This document shows positions 18,177 through 27,175 of a DNA stretch of 64,000 nucleotides, piece after piece. The DNA is from G965200765 sp965203865 (lineage in GTDB: Bacteria; Pseudomonadota; Gammaproteobacteria; Arenicellales; JAJDZL01): positions 372,001 to 436,000 of the forward strand of contig OZ241916.1 of assembly GCA_965203865.1 (NCBI GenBank). Reading direction: 5' to 3'. Made by a program: the position numbers and the translations under genes. How positions within the stretch are numbered: the stretch's first letter is position 1; every line of letters starts with the position of its first letter. The notes under the pieces are model-generated. The model worked only from the letters and a program-made list of their open reading frames with translations, was not told the DNA's origin and did not search any database.

Positions 18177-18324
18177 TATGCTTGTCGGTTTGTGTAATAG
18201 GTTGTTGTGGATGATTACTGATTATTGCAATATATCACAAAGATTTGAAAACGATTTCCAACTTCTACTATCGTGTAATCAATGAATAGTTCAAACCGCA
18301 AAACGTTTAGCGCGGAAAATTTCC

Positions 18325-20040
18325 ATGAGCAGTAAAAATGCAGAAGTTGTAAGGTTTCAGCATCCCGGACGCGGGACTCGCCGAACCTCCATTACACCCA
18401 AGGGTCGTCAGGTAGATCCGAAAAGCGTAGAGGAAATTTCTGCTATTTTGAGCAGTGCAGTGGAAAAACGGGATCTGCTGATTGAAAACCTGCATGTCAT
18501 TCAGGACACATTTGGTTGCTTGCACGCCGACCATCTCGCGGCGCTTGCCCATCTGATGAAGCTTCCTCTTTCAGAAGTATATGAGACCGCCACATTCTAC
18601 GCACATTTCACGATTGTGCTGGAAGATGAAAATCCACCCCCGCCAATTACAGTTCGCGTTTGCGACAGCCTCACATGCGAACTATTTGGTGGAATTACCC
18701 TGCTGGAGGAATTGATTGAAAAGATTGAACCGGATGTTCGTGTGGTCAGGGCGCCTTGTATGGGTAGATGCGATACAGCTCCGGTAGCGGAAGTCGGGCA
18801 TTGTCATGTTGACCGAGCCACAGTTCGGGGTGTATTGGAGGCGGTTGAGACAAAGTGCTTGCATCCCGGCAAGTTGAAATATGAAAATTTCGACAGCTAT
18901 TGCAAGAATGGTGGATATGCGACGTTGCGCAGTTGCTTGCAAGGCCGTCGCAAAGCGGAAGACCTGGTTGAACTCTTCAAGGAGTCACCGCTTCGGGGAC
19001 TGGGAGGAGCCGGATTCCCGACGGGATTGAAGTGGCAGATTGTGCGAGGGTATGCAAAGCCGAGACTAATGGCGGTGAATGCAGACGAAGGGGAGCCCGG
19101 CACGTTCAAGGACCGATATTATCTGGAACGCGAACCGCATAAATTTCTGGAAGGAGCTTTAATCGCCGCCTGGATAGTCGAAGCAGAGGAGATGTACATA
19201 TACCTCAGAGACGAGTATCCGCAAATTCGTGAAATACTTCTTGAAGAAATCAAAATGGTGGAAAATGCCGGATTCAGCAAGCATGCAAAAATTGTACTTC
19301 GACGCGGTGCGGGTGCTTATATCTGTGGCGAGGAATCCTCCATGATTGAGTCAATCGAGGGGAAGCGGGGATTGCCTCGGCATAGGCCGCCATACGTGGC
19401 GGAATGCGGAATCTTTGGCAGGCCAACACTTGTGCAGAATGTTGAAACCATGTACTGGGTACGCGATATTATTGAGAAGGACGTGTCATGGTTTGCAAGT
19501 CATGGGAGAAACGGCGGCAAAGGCCTGAGAAGCTATTCCGTTTCGGGCAGAGTAGCCGAACCGGGCGTGAAACTGGCTCCGGCGGGTGTAACCGTGCGCG
19601 AGCTGATTGAAGAATTTAGCGGCGGAATGGCAGAAGGGCATACTTTCAAGGCCTATCTCCCTGGAGGTGCATCAGGGGGAGTATTGCCCGCTTCGCTTGG
19701 CGACCTTCCGCTGGATTTTGGCACACTGGATGAATATGGGTGTTTTGTGGGTTCGCATGCGGTCGTCGTACTGAGCGAGCAGGACAATATGAAAAGTGTT
19801 GCACTGAATTTAATGAAATTTTTTGAAGACGAAAGTTGCGGACAATGTACGCCTTGCAGGGTGGGCACGGAAAAAGCAGTAAAATTAATGGAAAGAAGCC
19901 AATGGGACACGGATTTGCTGATGGAGTTGAGTCAGGCCATGTCTGATGCTTCAATTTGCGGGCTGGGTCAGGCTGCCGCAAATCCCTTGCTGTCTGTGAT
20001 AAAGTATTTTCCGGAGGATGTTGAATGCAAAAGCCTGTGA
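18325..20040 (+). CDS. fdhB: NAD-dependent formate dehydrogenase, fused NuoE-NuoF-like (FdsG-FdsB) subunit
   Basis: A 571-residue electron-transfer subunit that passes electrons from the Mo subunit to NAD. The N-terminal NuoE-like domain (about 20-175) has a 2Fe-2S site with CDSLTCELFGG and APCMGRCDTAP. The NuoF-like domain has FMN/NAD loops GLGGAGFPTGLKW and RRGAGAYICGEESSMIESIEG, plus the 4Fe-4S motif ESCGQCTPCRVGTEK near residue 505. In many bacteria these two domains are separate fdsG and fdsB genes; here they are fused. The end overlaps fdhA by 16 bases. Confidence 0.92.
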   Translation: MSSKNAEVVRFQHPGRGTRRTSITPKGRQVDPKSVEEISAILSSAVEKRDLLIENLHVIQDTFGCLHADHLAALAHLMKLPLSEVYETATFYAHFTIVLEDENPPPPITVRVCDSLTCELFGGITLLEELIEKIEPDVRVVRAPCMGRCDTAPVAEVGHCHVDRATVRGVLEAVETKCLHPGKLKYENFDSYCKNGGYATLRSCLQGRRKAEDLVELFKESPLRGLGGAGFPTGLKWQIVRGYAKPRLMAVNADEGEPGTFKDRYYLEREPHKFLEGALIAAWIVEAEEMYIYLRDEYPQIREILLEEIKMVENAGFSKHAKIVLRRGAGAYICGEESSMIESIEGKRGLPRHRPPYVAECGIFGRPTLVQNVETMYWVRDIIEKDVSWFASHGRNGGKGLRSYSVSGRVAEPGVKLAPAGVTVRELIEEFSGGMAEGHTFKAYLPGGASGGVLPASLGDLPLDFGTLDEYGCFVGSHAVVVLSEQDNMKSVALNLMKFFEDESCGQCTPCRVGTEKAVKLMERSQWDTDLLMELSQAMSDASICGLGQAAANPLLSVIKYFPEDVECKSL

Positions 20041-22787
20041 CAATTCCTTTCGAGCTTGACGGTAGACTTGTTGAAGCGCAAGCAGATGAAACCATCTGGC
20101 AGGTGTCCCGGCGCGTCGGAAATGAGCTACCCCATCTTTGCTATTTGCCTGAGCCTGGCTACCGGGCGGACGGCAATTGCCGCGCCTGCATGGTGGAAAT
20201 TGAAGGCGAGCGAGTTCTGGCCGCATCCTGCATACGAAAGCCCGAGCCGGATATGAAGGTGAAATCGAACAGTACCCGTGCGGTTTCTGCGAGAAAGACA
20301 GTTTTCGATATGCTGGCTTCAGACCAGCCTGAACGGAATGTTGCTCATGACAAGAATTCTCGTTTTTGGCAATGGGCAGAAATGCTGGATGTAACAGAAG
20401 GCAAATTTCCGCGCCGAAATTCCCCGGTGCCCGATCAAAGCCATGTTGCCATGCGAGTGTATCTGGATGCTTGCATTCACTGTAATCTGTGTGTACGTGC
20501 CTGTCGAGAGGTACAGGTGAACGATGTAATTGGCATGGCTTACCGGGGAGTTGAATCGAAGATTGTTTTCGATTTTGATGATCCGATGGGCAGCAGCACC
20601 TGCGTGGCATGCGGAGAGTGTGTTCAGGCTTGTCCAACGGGCGCTCTAATAGAAGAAGCCTTTGTTGACAAAGATGGCATTGCCTTGGACTCGAAGCTGG
20701 AAAATATTGACAGTGTTTGTCCCTACTGCGGAGTGGGGTGCCAAATTACCTATCAGGTTCAGAATAACGAAATTGTTGCTGTTCAGGGTCGCGACGGACC
20801 CGCCAACCATAATCGACTGTGTGTTAAAGGCAGATTCGGCTTCGACTATGTGAAGCATCCGCATCGGTTGACCAAGCCGTTAATTCGCCTGGAGAATGTA
20901 CCAAAATCGGCCAGCGATGAAGTGGACCCTGGCAATCCGTATTCGCATTTTCGCGAAGCAACCTGGGAAGAGGCCCTTGACCGGGCGGCTTCCGGATTCC
21001 TTAAAGTAAAACAGACGCACGGTCCTTCCGGATTATCTGGATTCGGTTCTGCGAAAGGCTCGAACGAAGAGGCGTATCTGGTGCAGAAAATGATTCGAAC
21101 CGGATTTGGCACGAACAATGTTGACCACTGTACTCGTCTTTGCCATGCTTCTTCCGTGGCTGCCTTGCTGGAAGGGATAGGTTCCGGAGCCGTCACTGCT
21201 CCATTTACTGCCTGCGAGGATGCTGAAGTTATTGTAGTAATCGGTGCAAACCCCACAGAAAATCATCCGGTTGCTGCAACATTTTTCAAGCAAGCTGTCA
21301 GAAGCGGCAAGACTCTGGTTGTAATGGACCCGCGCGGCACATCTCTGGCGAAGTATGCGACGCATATGCTTCAGTTCAAACCGGGTTCTGATGTTGCATT
21401 GCTGAATGCCATGATTCATGTCATTATCAAGGAAGAACTCTATAACAAAGAGTATGTGGAAAAATTTACAGAGGGATTCGACAGTCTGTGCAAGCATATC
21501 GACAGTTTCACGCCGGAGTCAATGTCCGAAATCTGTGGAATTGACGCTGAATTGATTCGTACCGTTGCTCGCAAATTTGCAACAGCGAGCAACAGCATAA
21601 TTTTCTGGGGCATGGGTATTTCGCAGCATACGCATGGCACGGACAACGCACGGTGCCTGATTGCACTTGCTGCAATTACAGGCCAGGTTGGAAGACCGGG
21701 CACCGGACTTCACCCGCTTCGAGGCCAGAACAATGTACAAGGTGCTTCTGATGCTGGATTGATACCAATGGTTTATCCCGATTATCAGGCGGTTGATGCA
21801 GAAAATATTCGCTCGCAATTTGAGAATGCATGGGGTTCCTCATTGGATCCGGAAAAAGGATTGACAGTTGTTGAAATTATGGATGCGGTGCACGCCGGTC
21901 AAATCCATGGTATGTATGTAATGGGAGAAAATCCTGCCATGTCAGACCCGGATGTGCAGCATGCCAGAGAAGCATTGGCAACACTGGATCATCTTGTTGT
22001 TCAGGACCTGTTTCTTACTGAAACTGCGTATCACGCAGATGTTGTTCTGCCTGCGTCGGCATGGCCGGAAAAAAGCGGGACTGTTACCAATACCAACCGG
22101 CAGGTTCAAATGGGCAGAGTCGCTCTGGATTTGCCGGGCGATGCCAAGCAAGACTGGTGGATTATTCAGGAAATTGCCCGTCGAATCGGGCTTGACTGGA
22201 ATTACAGTGCACCGGCGGATGTCTACGCAGAAATGGCGAGTTTGATGCCTTCATTAGACAATATTTCCTGGGAGCGCCTGGAGAGGGAGAATGCAGTTAC
22301 CTATCCATGCGATGCACCAGACAAGCCGGGTAACAATATTGTTTTCGGAGATGGCTTTCCTACTGCAACCGGTCGGGCAAAACTGGTACCGGCAGGCCTG
22401 GTTCAACCCGATGAACAGCCGGATGAATCCTATCCCATGATCTTGACTACAGGGCGCCAGCTGGAGCATTGGCACACGGGTGCAATGACACGTCGGGCAA
22501 AAGTGCTGGACGAAATTGAGCCAGGAGCAGTTGCCAGCATGTCATCCGGCCAACTACGGGATTTGGGAGTTCAGCCGGGCGAGATGATTCGAATTGTCAC
22601 TCGCCGAGGCGCAATTGAATTAACTGCCCGAAGCGACAGTGCAATTCCTGAAGGCGTGGTGTTTGTTCCGTTTTGCTATGCTGAGGCGGCCGCCAATGTA
22701 CTGACGAACCCAGCGTTGGACCCAATGGGAAAGATTCCGGAATTCAAGTACTGTGCGGCAAGAATCGAAAGAACACCAAGCAACTAG
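20025..22787 (+). CDS. fdhA: NAD-dependent formate dehydrogenase, molybdenum subunit
   Basis: A 920-residue catalytic subunit that oxidises formate to CO2. Domains in order: a ferredoxin-like 2Fe-2S domain (PHLCYLPEPGYRADGNCRAC), 4Fe-4S pairs CIHCNLCVRACREV and CVACGECVQACPTGAL, and the proximal cluster CPYCGVGCQITY. The bis-MGD molybdopterin domain has the Mo-ligand cysteine and next-door histidine in HCTRLCHASS (a cysteine enzyme, not selenocysteine). A C-terminal molydopterin-dinucleotide-binding domain follows. It ends convergently, overlapping the next gene by four bases. The small FdsD subunit and sulfurtransferase FdhD are not in the window. Confidence 0.94.
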   Translation: MQKPVTIPFELDGRLVEAQADETIWQVSRRVGNELPHLCYLPEPGYRADGNCRACMVEIEGERVLAASCIRKPEPDMKVKSNSTRAVSARKTVFDMLASDQPERNVAHDKNSRFWQWAEMLDVTEGKFPRRNSPVPDQSHVAMRVYLDACIHCNLCVRACREVQVNDVIGMAYRGVESKIVFDFDDPMGSSTCVACGECVQACPTGALIEEAFVDKDGIALDSKLENIDSVCPYCGVGCQITYQVQNNEIVAVQGRDGPANHNRLCVKGRFGFDYVKHPHRLTKPLIRLENVPKSASDEVDPGNPYSHFREATWEEALDRAASGFLKVKQTHGPSGLSGFGSAKGSNEEAYLVQKMIRTGFGTNNVDHCTRLCHASSVAALLEGIGSGAVTAPFTACEDAEVIVVIGANPTENHPVAATFFKQAVRSGKTLVVMDPRGTSLAKYATHMLQFKPGSDVALLNAMIHVIIKEELYNKEYVEKFTEGFDSLCKHIDSFTPESMSEICGIDAELIRTVARKFATASNSIIFWGMGISQHTHGTDNARCLIALAAITGQVGRPGTGLHPLRGQNNVQGASDAGLIPMVYPDYQAVDAENIRSQFENAWGSSLDPEKGLTVVEIMDAVHAGQIHGMYVMGENPAMSDPDVQHAREALATLDHLVVQDLFLTETAYHADVVLPASAWPEKSGTVTNTNRQVQMGRVALDLPGDAKQDWWIIQEIARRIGLDWNYSAPADVYAEMASLMPSLDNISWERLERENAVTYPCDAPDKPGNNIVFGDGFPTATGRAKLVPAGLVQPDEQPDESYPMILTTGRQLEHWHTGAMTRRAKVLDEIEPGAVASMSSGQLRDLGVQPGEMIRIVTRRGAIELTARSDSAIPEGVVFVPFCYAEAAANVLTNPALDPMGKIPEFKYCAARIERTPSN

Positions 22788-23695
22788 GTTCCCAACTGGT
22801 CACCGACACCAAGTCCGTGTGCCTGGGCAAATTCAATTGCACTGACTTTTCCGGATTCAGCTCGCACTCGCTTGACAGCTATTTCACCATCTTTTGCTGC
22901 AACATGGATAGCTGAATCGGAAACAGTAGTTATTTGCCCAAAGTTTCCATTTTTTGACTGAATTTTCTGGCAGTCAAATATTTGAACCATTGCTCCATCC
23001 TTGGTAGTCCAGGCTCCCGGTTGTGGATTGGCGCCGCGAATCAGATTGTAAACAGTATTGACTGATTGCGACCAATCGATCTGGACTTGTTCTTTCCCGC
23101 ACCAGCTTTCATAACTGCCGGCATTCGGATCTTGCGGGATTTTCGGCGCCCTGTCTTCTTTCACTAATTCATACGCCTCGATGATTGCGTCAACTCCCAT
23201 GGGAAACAGTTTATCGAAGTAAAGACTGCCAAGCGTATCGTCCGGAAGTATATCGACTTCTTTTTGCAAGAGAATCGGCCCCGTATCCAAACCGTCGTCT
23301 GGCCAGAATATGGTCAGGCCGGTTTTCTTTTTCCCCTGAATTATCGGCCAATTGATAGAGCTTGGTCCCTTATGGTCTGGTAGCAACGACGGATGATACT
23401 GAATTGAACCCAGGCGCGGAATATTCAAAACCGACGAAGGCACCATTAAAATGACATATGCCATGATGCAAAGGTCGGCTTTGAATTCAAGCATCTCATC
23501 TGCCACTTCGGAAGCTTTGAAAGAAGCGGGCTGCAGCACTGGCAATCCGGCATCTGTAGCGGCTTGCTTTAATGGGTCAATGCGTTCGCCTTTATCAGGT
23601 GCACAATATACCGCGACTACATCTTCGCCGCGTTCAAGCAACCTTTCCAGTACTGCTTTGCCGAAAGCCTGCTGCCCGTGTACGATTAAACGCAA
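22784..23695 (-). CDS. 10-formyltetrahydrofolate hydrolase-like formyltransferase-fold protein
   Basis: A 303-residue protein resembling the N-terminal hydrolase part of 10-formyl-THF dehydrogenase (ALDH1L1). It has the formyltransferase fold with HPSLLPDHKGPSSINWPI (catalytic histidine after the QYHPS turn), FWPDDGLDTGPILLQKEV (conserved aspartate) and the C-terminal WDQP-like block QIDWSQSVNTVYNLIRGANPQPGAWT. The aldehyde dehydrogenase half is absent. The likely reaction is release of formate from 10-formyl-THF, feeding the adjacent formate dehydrogenase. The start is TTG at 23695, preceded by AGGAGA seven bases away; no ATG fits. It follows frc by nine bases. Confidence 0.78.
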   Translation of the reverse strand: MRLIVHGQQAFGKAVLERLLERGEDVVAVYCAPDKGERIDPLKQAATDAGLPVLQPASFKASEVADEMLEFKADLCIMAYVILMVPSSVLNIPRLGSIQYHPSLLPDHKGPSSINWPIIQGKKKTGLTIFWPDDGLDTGPILLQKEVDILPDDTLGSLYFDKLFPMGVDAIIEAYELVKEDRAPKIPQDPNAGSYESWCGKEQVQIDWSQSVNTVYNLIRGANPQPGAWTTKDGAMVQIFDCQKIQSKNGNFGQITTVSDSAIHVAAKDGEIAVKRVRAESGKVSAIEFAQAHGLGVGDQLGT

Positions 23696-23704
23696 GATTT
23701 TCTC

Positions 23705-24946
23705 CTACACCGCTTCGCACTCATGAGCTTCTTTGACTTCGCTCTCGCTTAGCCCAAGCACTTCCTTTAATATTTCGTCAGTATGTTCGCCCAGCAAGGG
23801 TGCACGACGCACTTTTGCCGGTGAATCGGAAAGTTTGATTGGATTGCCGACCGTTTTATACTTTCCGCGTTCAGGATGGTCCACTTCTACAATAGTCCCT
23901 GTCTTCATCAAGGACTCCTCATTAAGCAGCTCCTCGAAAGTAAGTATCGGGCCGCATGGAATATTCAGTGGATTCAAGATGTTCATGGCTTCAAACTTCG
24001 TTTTGGTCAAAGTCCACTCTTCAATCAATCCAAAGCACTTTTCGAGCTTGGCTAGCCGAGCTTCGGGTGTTGCCCATTCGGGATCTTCAATCAGGTCTTC
24101 CCGACCAATTGTTTTCATTAATGGCACCCATCCCTGAGGCTGGATAATGATGTAGATGTAGTCGTTTGCACCGCCTGGGGCACATCGAACTGCCCAGCCT
24201 GGCTGGCCACCTCCCGAGGCGTTGCCCGCGCGCGGAACCATGGTGTCGAATTCCCTGTGGGGATACTGGGGATATTCGGTAAGCGGTCCTCGATTCAGCC
24301 GTTGCTGGTCGCGAAGCTTGACGCGGCACAGATTCAGGACAGTGTCCTGCATCGCACAAGTGATACGTTGCCCACGCCCGGTTTTCTCCCGCTGGAACAA
24401 TGCTGTAACAATTCCAAGTGCCATGTTGAGCCCTGTGCCGGAATCTCCGATTTGAGCTCCGGACACTGTAGGCGGCCCGTCTTCAAATCCCGTGGTGCTC
24501 GCCGCACCGCCGGTACACTGAGCTATATTCTCATAGACTTTGCATGCTTCATAAGGCCCGGGTCCGAACCCTTTCACTGATGCGTAGATGATCCGCGGGT
24601 TGATTTCCTGAATTCTTTCCCAGGAAAACCCCATGCGATCAAGTGCTCCTGGAGCAAAGTTCTCTGCAATGACATCGCACTCCTTGATGAGTTGCTCCAG
24701 AAGTTGCCTGCCTTTCTCGCTCTTGGTGTTCAGTGTCAATGAGCGTTTATTGTGGTTCAACATTGTAAAATACAAACTGTCTGCATTTGGAACGTCGCGT
24801 AGTTGGCCACGTGTTGCATCCCCGACACCGGGGCGCTCAACTTTGATTACATCTGCACCGAACCAAGCAAGCAGTTGCGTACTCGTGGGACCTGACTGCA
24901 CATGTGTCATGTCAAGGACGCGCACGCCATTCAATGCTCTACTCAT
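23705..24946 (-). CDS. frc: Formyl-CoA transferase (class III CoA-transferase)
   Basis: The 413-residue product closely follows formyl-CoA:oxalate CoA-transferase over its full length. It has VLDMTHVQSGPTSTQLLAWFGADVIKVERPG, the catalytic aspartate in SGAQIGDSGTG (about residue 170), GGGQPGWAVRC in the glycine loop and NIPCGPILTFEEL. The known reaction is CoA exchange between formyl-CoA and an acid such as oxalate, releasing formate. AGGAGAAAAATT precedes the ATG. Its operon partner is a thiamine-diphosphate lyase not of the usual oxalyl-CoA decarboxylase type, so the acid substrate may not be oxalate. Confidence 0.88.
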   Translation of the reverse strand: MSRALNGVRVLDMTHVQSGPTSTQLLAWFGADVIKVERPGVGDATRGQLRDVPNADSLYFTMLNHNKRSLTLNTKSEKGRQLLEQLIKECDVIAENFAPGALDRMGFSWERIQEINPRIIYASVKGFGPGPYEACKVYENIAQCTGGAASTTGFEDGPPTVSGAQIGDSGTGLNMALGIVTALFQREKTGRGQRITCAMQDTVLNLCRVKLRDQQRLNRGPLTEYPQYPHREFDTMVPRAGNASGGGQPGWAVRCAPGGANDYIYIIIQPQGWVPLMKTIGREDLIEDPEWATPEARLAKLEKCFGLIEEWTLTKTKFEAMNILNPLNIPCGPILTFEELLNEESLMKTGTIVEVDHPERGKYKTVGNPIKLSDSPAKVRRAPLLGEHTDEILKEVLGLSESEVKEAHECEAV

Positions 24947-25008
24947 AATTTTTCTCCTCTTGGTATAGGAACAAAATAAAAATGTTTAATGATTTTGAAA
25001 AATAGACT

Positions 25009-26760
25009 CTATTTATACATTGTTTGAGCTTTTGTGCCAGGAGCGTATTCACTTGGGTCTACCCAAATGTTGATTACGGCTGACACGCCGGTTCCAGCAA
25101 CCTGCTCTCTTGCGCGTTGCAAGGCAGGAGCAATTTCAGCCGGGTCTCGAACCTCTTCGCCGTAGCCGCCAAGCATTTCGGCGAACTTTGAAAACGGCAC
25201 ATCGCCGAGAAGATTGCCGACATCACCGCGTTCTGGTCCGTATTTTGCAATTTGACCGTACCGAATCTGGTTCATGGCGCTATTGTTGCCAATTACTGCA
25301 ATGTACGGGGCATTGAACCTGTTGGCAGTTTCCATGTCGAATGCTGTCATGCCAAAGGAGCCGTCGCCATAGTAGCACAGGACTTCTTTTTGCGGATGGG
25401 CGAGTTTTGATGACATGGCAAATGCCGTACCCACCCCGAGAGTGCCCAGCGGTCCCGGGTCCATCCAATGGCCGGGCGTGCGCGGTTGCACCGCCTGAGC
25501 GCTGATTGTAACAACATCGCCTCCGTCACCGATGTAAATCGTGTCTTCATTCAGAAATTCATTGATTTCCCAGGCGACCCGATATGGATGAATCGGGTTT
25601 TTGTCCGACCGGAACAATGGCATCAGTTTTTCGGTTCTGTTTGCCTCTTCAGTTCGCAAGCCAGACAACCATTCGTTGCGGGCAATGGTTCTGGCCCCGG
25701 TTTTTTCTCCGGCGGCTTCCATTACGCCTCTCAGGATTGTTCCCGGATCGCCGACCAGTCCCAGTGAAATATCCCGGTTCTTGCCAACCGTCCTGTAGTC
25801 CATGTCAATCTGAACAACTGTCGCTTCGGCACCAAGCCTTCGACCGTATCCCATTCGAAAGTCAAATGGAGCCCCGACAATTATGATTAAATCCGACTTG
25901 TCGAATGCAACGCGTCGAGTTCTGTGGAAATGGTTGGGGTCGCCGGGCGGCAGCGTGCCTCGCGCCGAGCCATTGAAGTACGCGGGCAAGTCGAATTTGC
26001 GAACAAAGTCGATCGCATCGTCGGTGGCTTTTGCAGTCCAAACTTGTGTTCCCAACAATATGCAGGGTCGTTTTGAATTGGCCAGCAAGCTCGCCAGTTT
26101 TTCCACGTCGCGCGGGTCGCCCATGGATTTTGGTGATGCCCGGTAAGAACCGGCTTGAGGAATCCGGGCTTTTTCGAGTTCCACCTCTGCATCCAGAATA
26201 TCTCGTGGAATTTCAAGATAGCTGGGGCCGGGCGCACCGTTGTAGCATTCGCGGAATGCCATGGAAATCATGTCGGCAATTCGCTCGGTACTGCGTACGC
26301 CGGCTGAGAACTTGGTGATTGGTGCCATCATGTCGACATGGGGGAGATCTTGCAATGACCCCATCTTGTGCTGTGTCAGTGCACCTTGTCCACCAATGTG
26401 AAGTATCGGGCTTTCTGCCCGGAAAGCATTTGCAATTCCGGTTACAGCATTTGTACAGCCAGGTCCAGCAGTTGTAACAACGCAGCCAGTCTTTTGAGTT
26501 TGCCTTGCGTACCCGTCAGCTGCGTGAGCTGCTACCTGTTCATGTCGAACATCGATGATTCGAATTCCTTCATCGACGCACCCGTCGTATATATCAATGA
26601 TATGCCCGCCGCAAAGAGTAAAAATCGTGTCAATACCTTCGTTGCGAAGGGCCTTGGCGACCAGATGGCCACCTGAAATCTCGCTTTTGCTAGCGGAGGA
26701 TTGATGTTCAGAGCTAGCGGTTGAAACATCCTGCGGTTTTAGCGCTGCTACATTTGACAT
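25009..26760 (-). CDS. Thiamine-diphosphate enzyme, acetolactate-synthase-like / 2-hydroxyacyl-CoA lyase (HACL2/ILVBL)-like
   Basis: A 583-residue three-domain thiamine-diphosphate enzyme. The cofactor-activating glutamate is in DVRHEQVAAHAADGYAR, and the diphosphate motif GDGSFG...NN is near residues 465-495 (YGDGSFGMTAFDMETANRFN). The N-terminal block FTLCGGHIIDIYDG, TTAGPGCTNAVTG resembles acetolactate synthase and the HACL2/ILVBL branch. It lacks the GVVGIP and SAPGFLNG blocks expected of oxalyl-CoA decarboxylase. With frc 62 bases downstream, cleavage of a 2-hydroxyacyl-CoA to formyl-CoA and an aldehyde is a reasonable guess, but other decarboxylase or carboligase roles are open. A regulatory palindrome lies 77-92 bases upstream. 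Confidence 0.75.
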   Translation of the reverse strand: MSNVAALKPQDVSTASSEHQSSASKSEISGGHLVAKALRNEGIDTIFTLCGGHIIDIYDGCVDEGIRIIDVRHEQVAAHAADGYARQTQKTGCVVTTAGPGCTNAVTGIANAFRAESPILHIGGQGALTQHKMGSLQDLPHVDMMAPITKFSAGVRSTERIADMISMAFRECYNGAPGPSYLEIPRDILDAEVELEKARIPQAGSYRASPKSMGDPRDVEKLASLLANSKRPCILLGTQVWTAKATDDAIDFVRKFDLPAYFNGSARGTLPPGDPNHFHRTRRVAFDKSDLIIIVGAPFDFRMGYGRRLGAEATVVQIDMDYRTVGKNRDISLGLVGDPGTILRGVMEAAGEKTGARTIARNEWLSGLRTEEANRTEKLMPLFRSDKNPIHPYRVAWEINEFLNEDTIYIGDGGDVVTISAQAVQPRTPGHWMDPGPLGTLGVGTAFAMSSKLAHPQKEVLCYYGDGSFGMTAFDMETANRFNAPYIAVIGNNSAMNQIRYGQIAKYGPERGDVGNLLGDVPFSKFAEMLGGYGEEVRDPAEIAPALQRAREQVAGTGVSAVINIWVDPSEYAPGTKAQTMYK

Positions 26761-26836
26761 TTTTGAATTCCCCTTTTAGTTTCTGTGTAGTAAGTTTTCG
26801 TGAATTTGGTCAAAAATTCAAAAAATATTTATGATT

Positions 26837-26852
26837 GTATATTGTATACAAT
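26837..26852 (-). promoter_or_regulatory. Operator-like element upstream of the lyase-frc operon, identical to 12293-12308
   Basis: Read on the minus strand this is ATTGTATACAATATAC, the same 16 bases as at 12293-12308 and in the same orientation relative to the downstream operon. The palindromic core extends to 18 bases here (26838-26855). It overlaps the region just downstream of a TTGACA box on the minus strand (26862-26867), where a bound repressor would block RNA polymerase. Confidence 0.62.
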
Positions 26853-26861
26853 ATATTCAAA

Positions 26862-26867
26862 TGTCAA
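26862..26867 (-). promoter_or_regulatory. Candidate -35 box (TTGACA) for the lyase-frc-hydrolase operon
   Basis: TTGACA on the minus strand, about 100 bases before the lyase start codon. Possible -10 hexamers (TACAAT with a 15-base gap or CAATAT with 17) lie within or at the end of the palindromic element, so promoter and operator overlap. No -10 stands out alone. Confidence 0.4.
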
Positions 26868-27175
26868 CAAAAAAGTACATGCAGAAATGTTTTGCGAAAG
26901 CCATTGGGAGTAATTTAGCATGGTTGTCAGTGGCCTATTGCAGGCAGGACAGTCAAATTTACTTTTCCGGTTATGCATCAAGCGTGAATTCGCTGGTTCG
27001 TGCTGCCGATAAAACGGGCTCGCGATAAAATTCGCTTTGGAATTTTCGGACAAGTTTTCCTGAAAGGTTTTTCCGTGGTTTCCAAATCAGATGAGATATT
27101 TTTTGACAAATGCCTGTCAATTTTATTATTCTTGGTAACATATTAAATCTAAAACCAAGTACTGGAGATTAGTGT
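26868..27175. promoter_or_regulatory. Intergenic region with promoter-like and inverted-repeat elements before the ABC transporter
   Basis: No gene is seen in this 308-base divergent gap. At 27103-27120 there is an inverted repeat TTGACA-N6-TGTCAA whose left arm can serve as a -35 box. TATTCT at 27127-27132 (18-base gap) or TATTAT at 27124-27129 (15-base gap) could be the -10. CTGGAG is a ribosome site before the ATG at 27176. Confidence 0.45.

Noticed and set aside
25009..26760. Reading the lyase as oxalyl-CoA decarboxylase because frc is beside it
   Set aside because: The N-terminal and glycine-loop blocks expected of Oxc (GVVGIP, SAPGFLNG, MGIGMGY) are absent; the text is closer to acetolactate synthase and HACL2.
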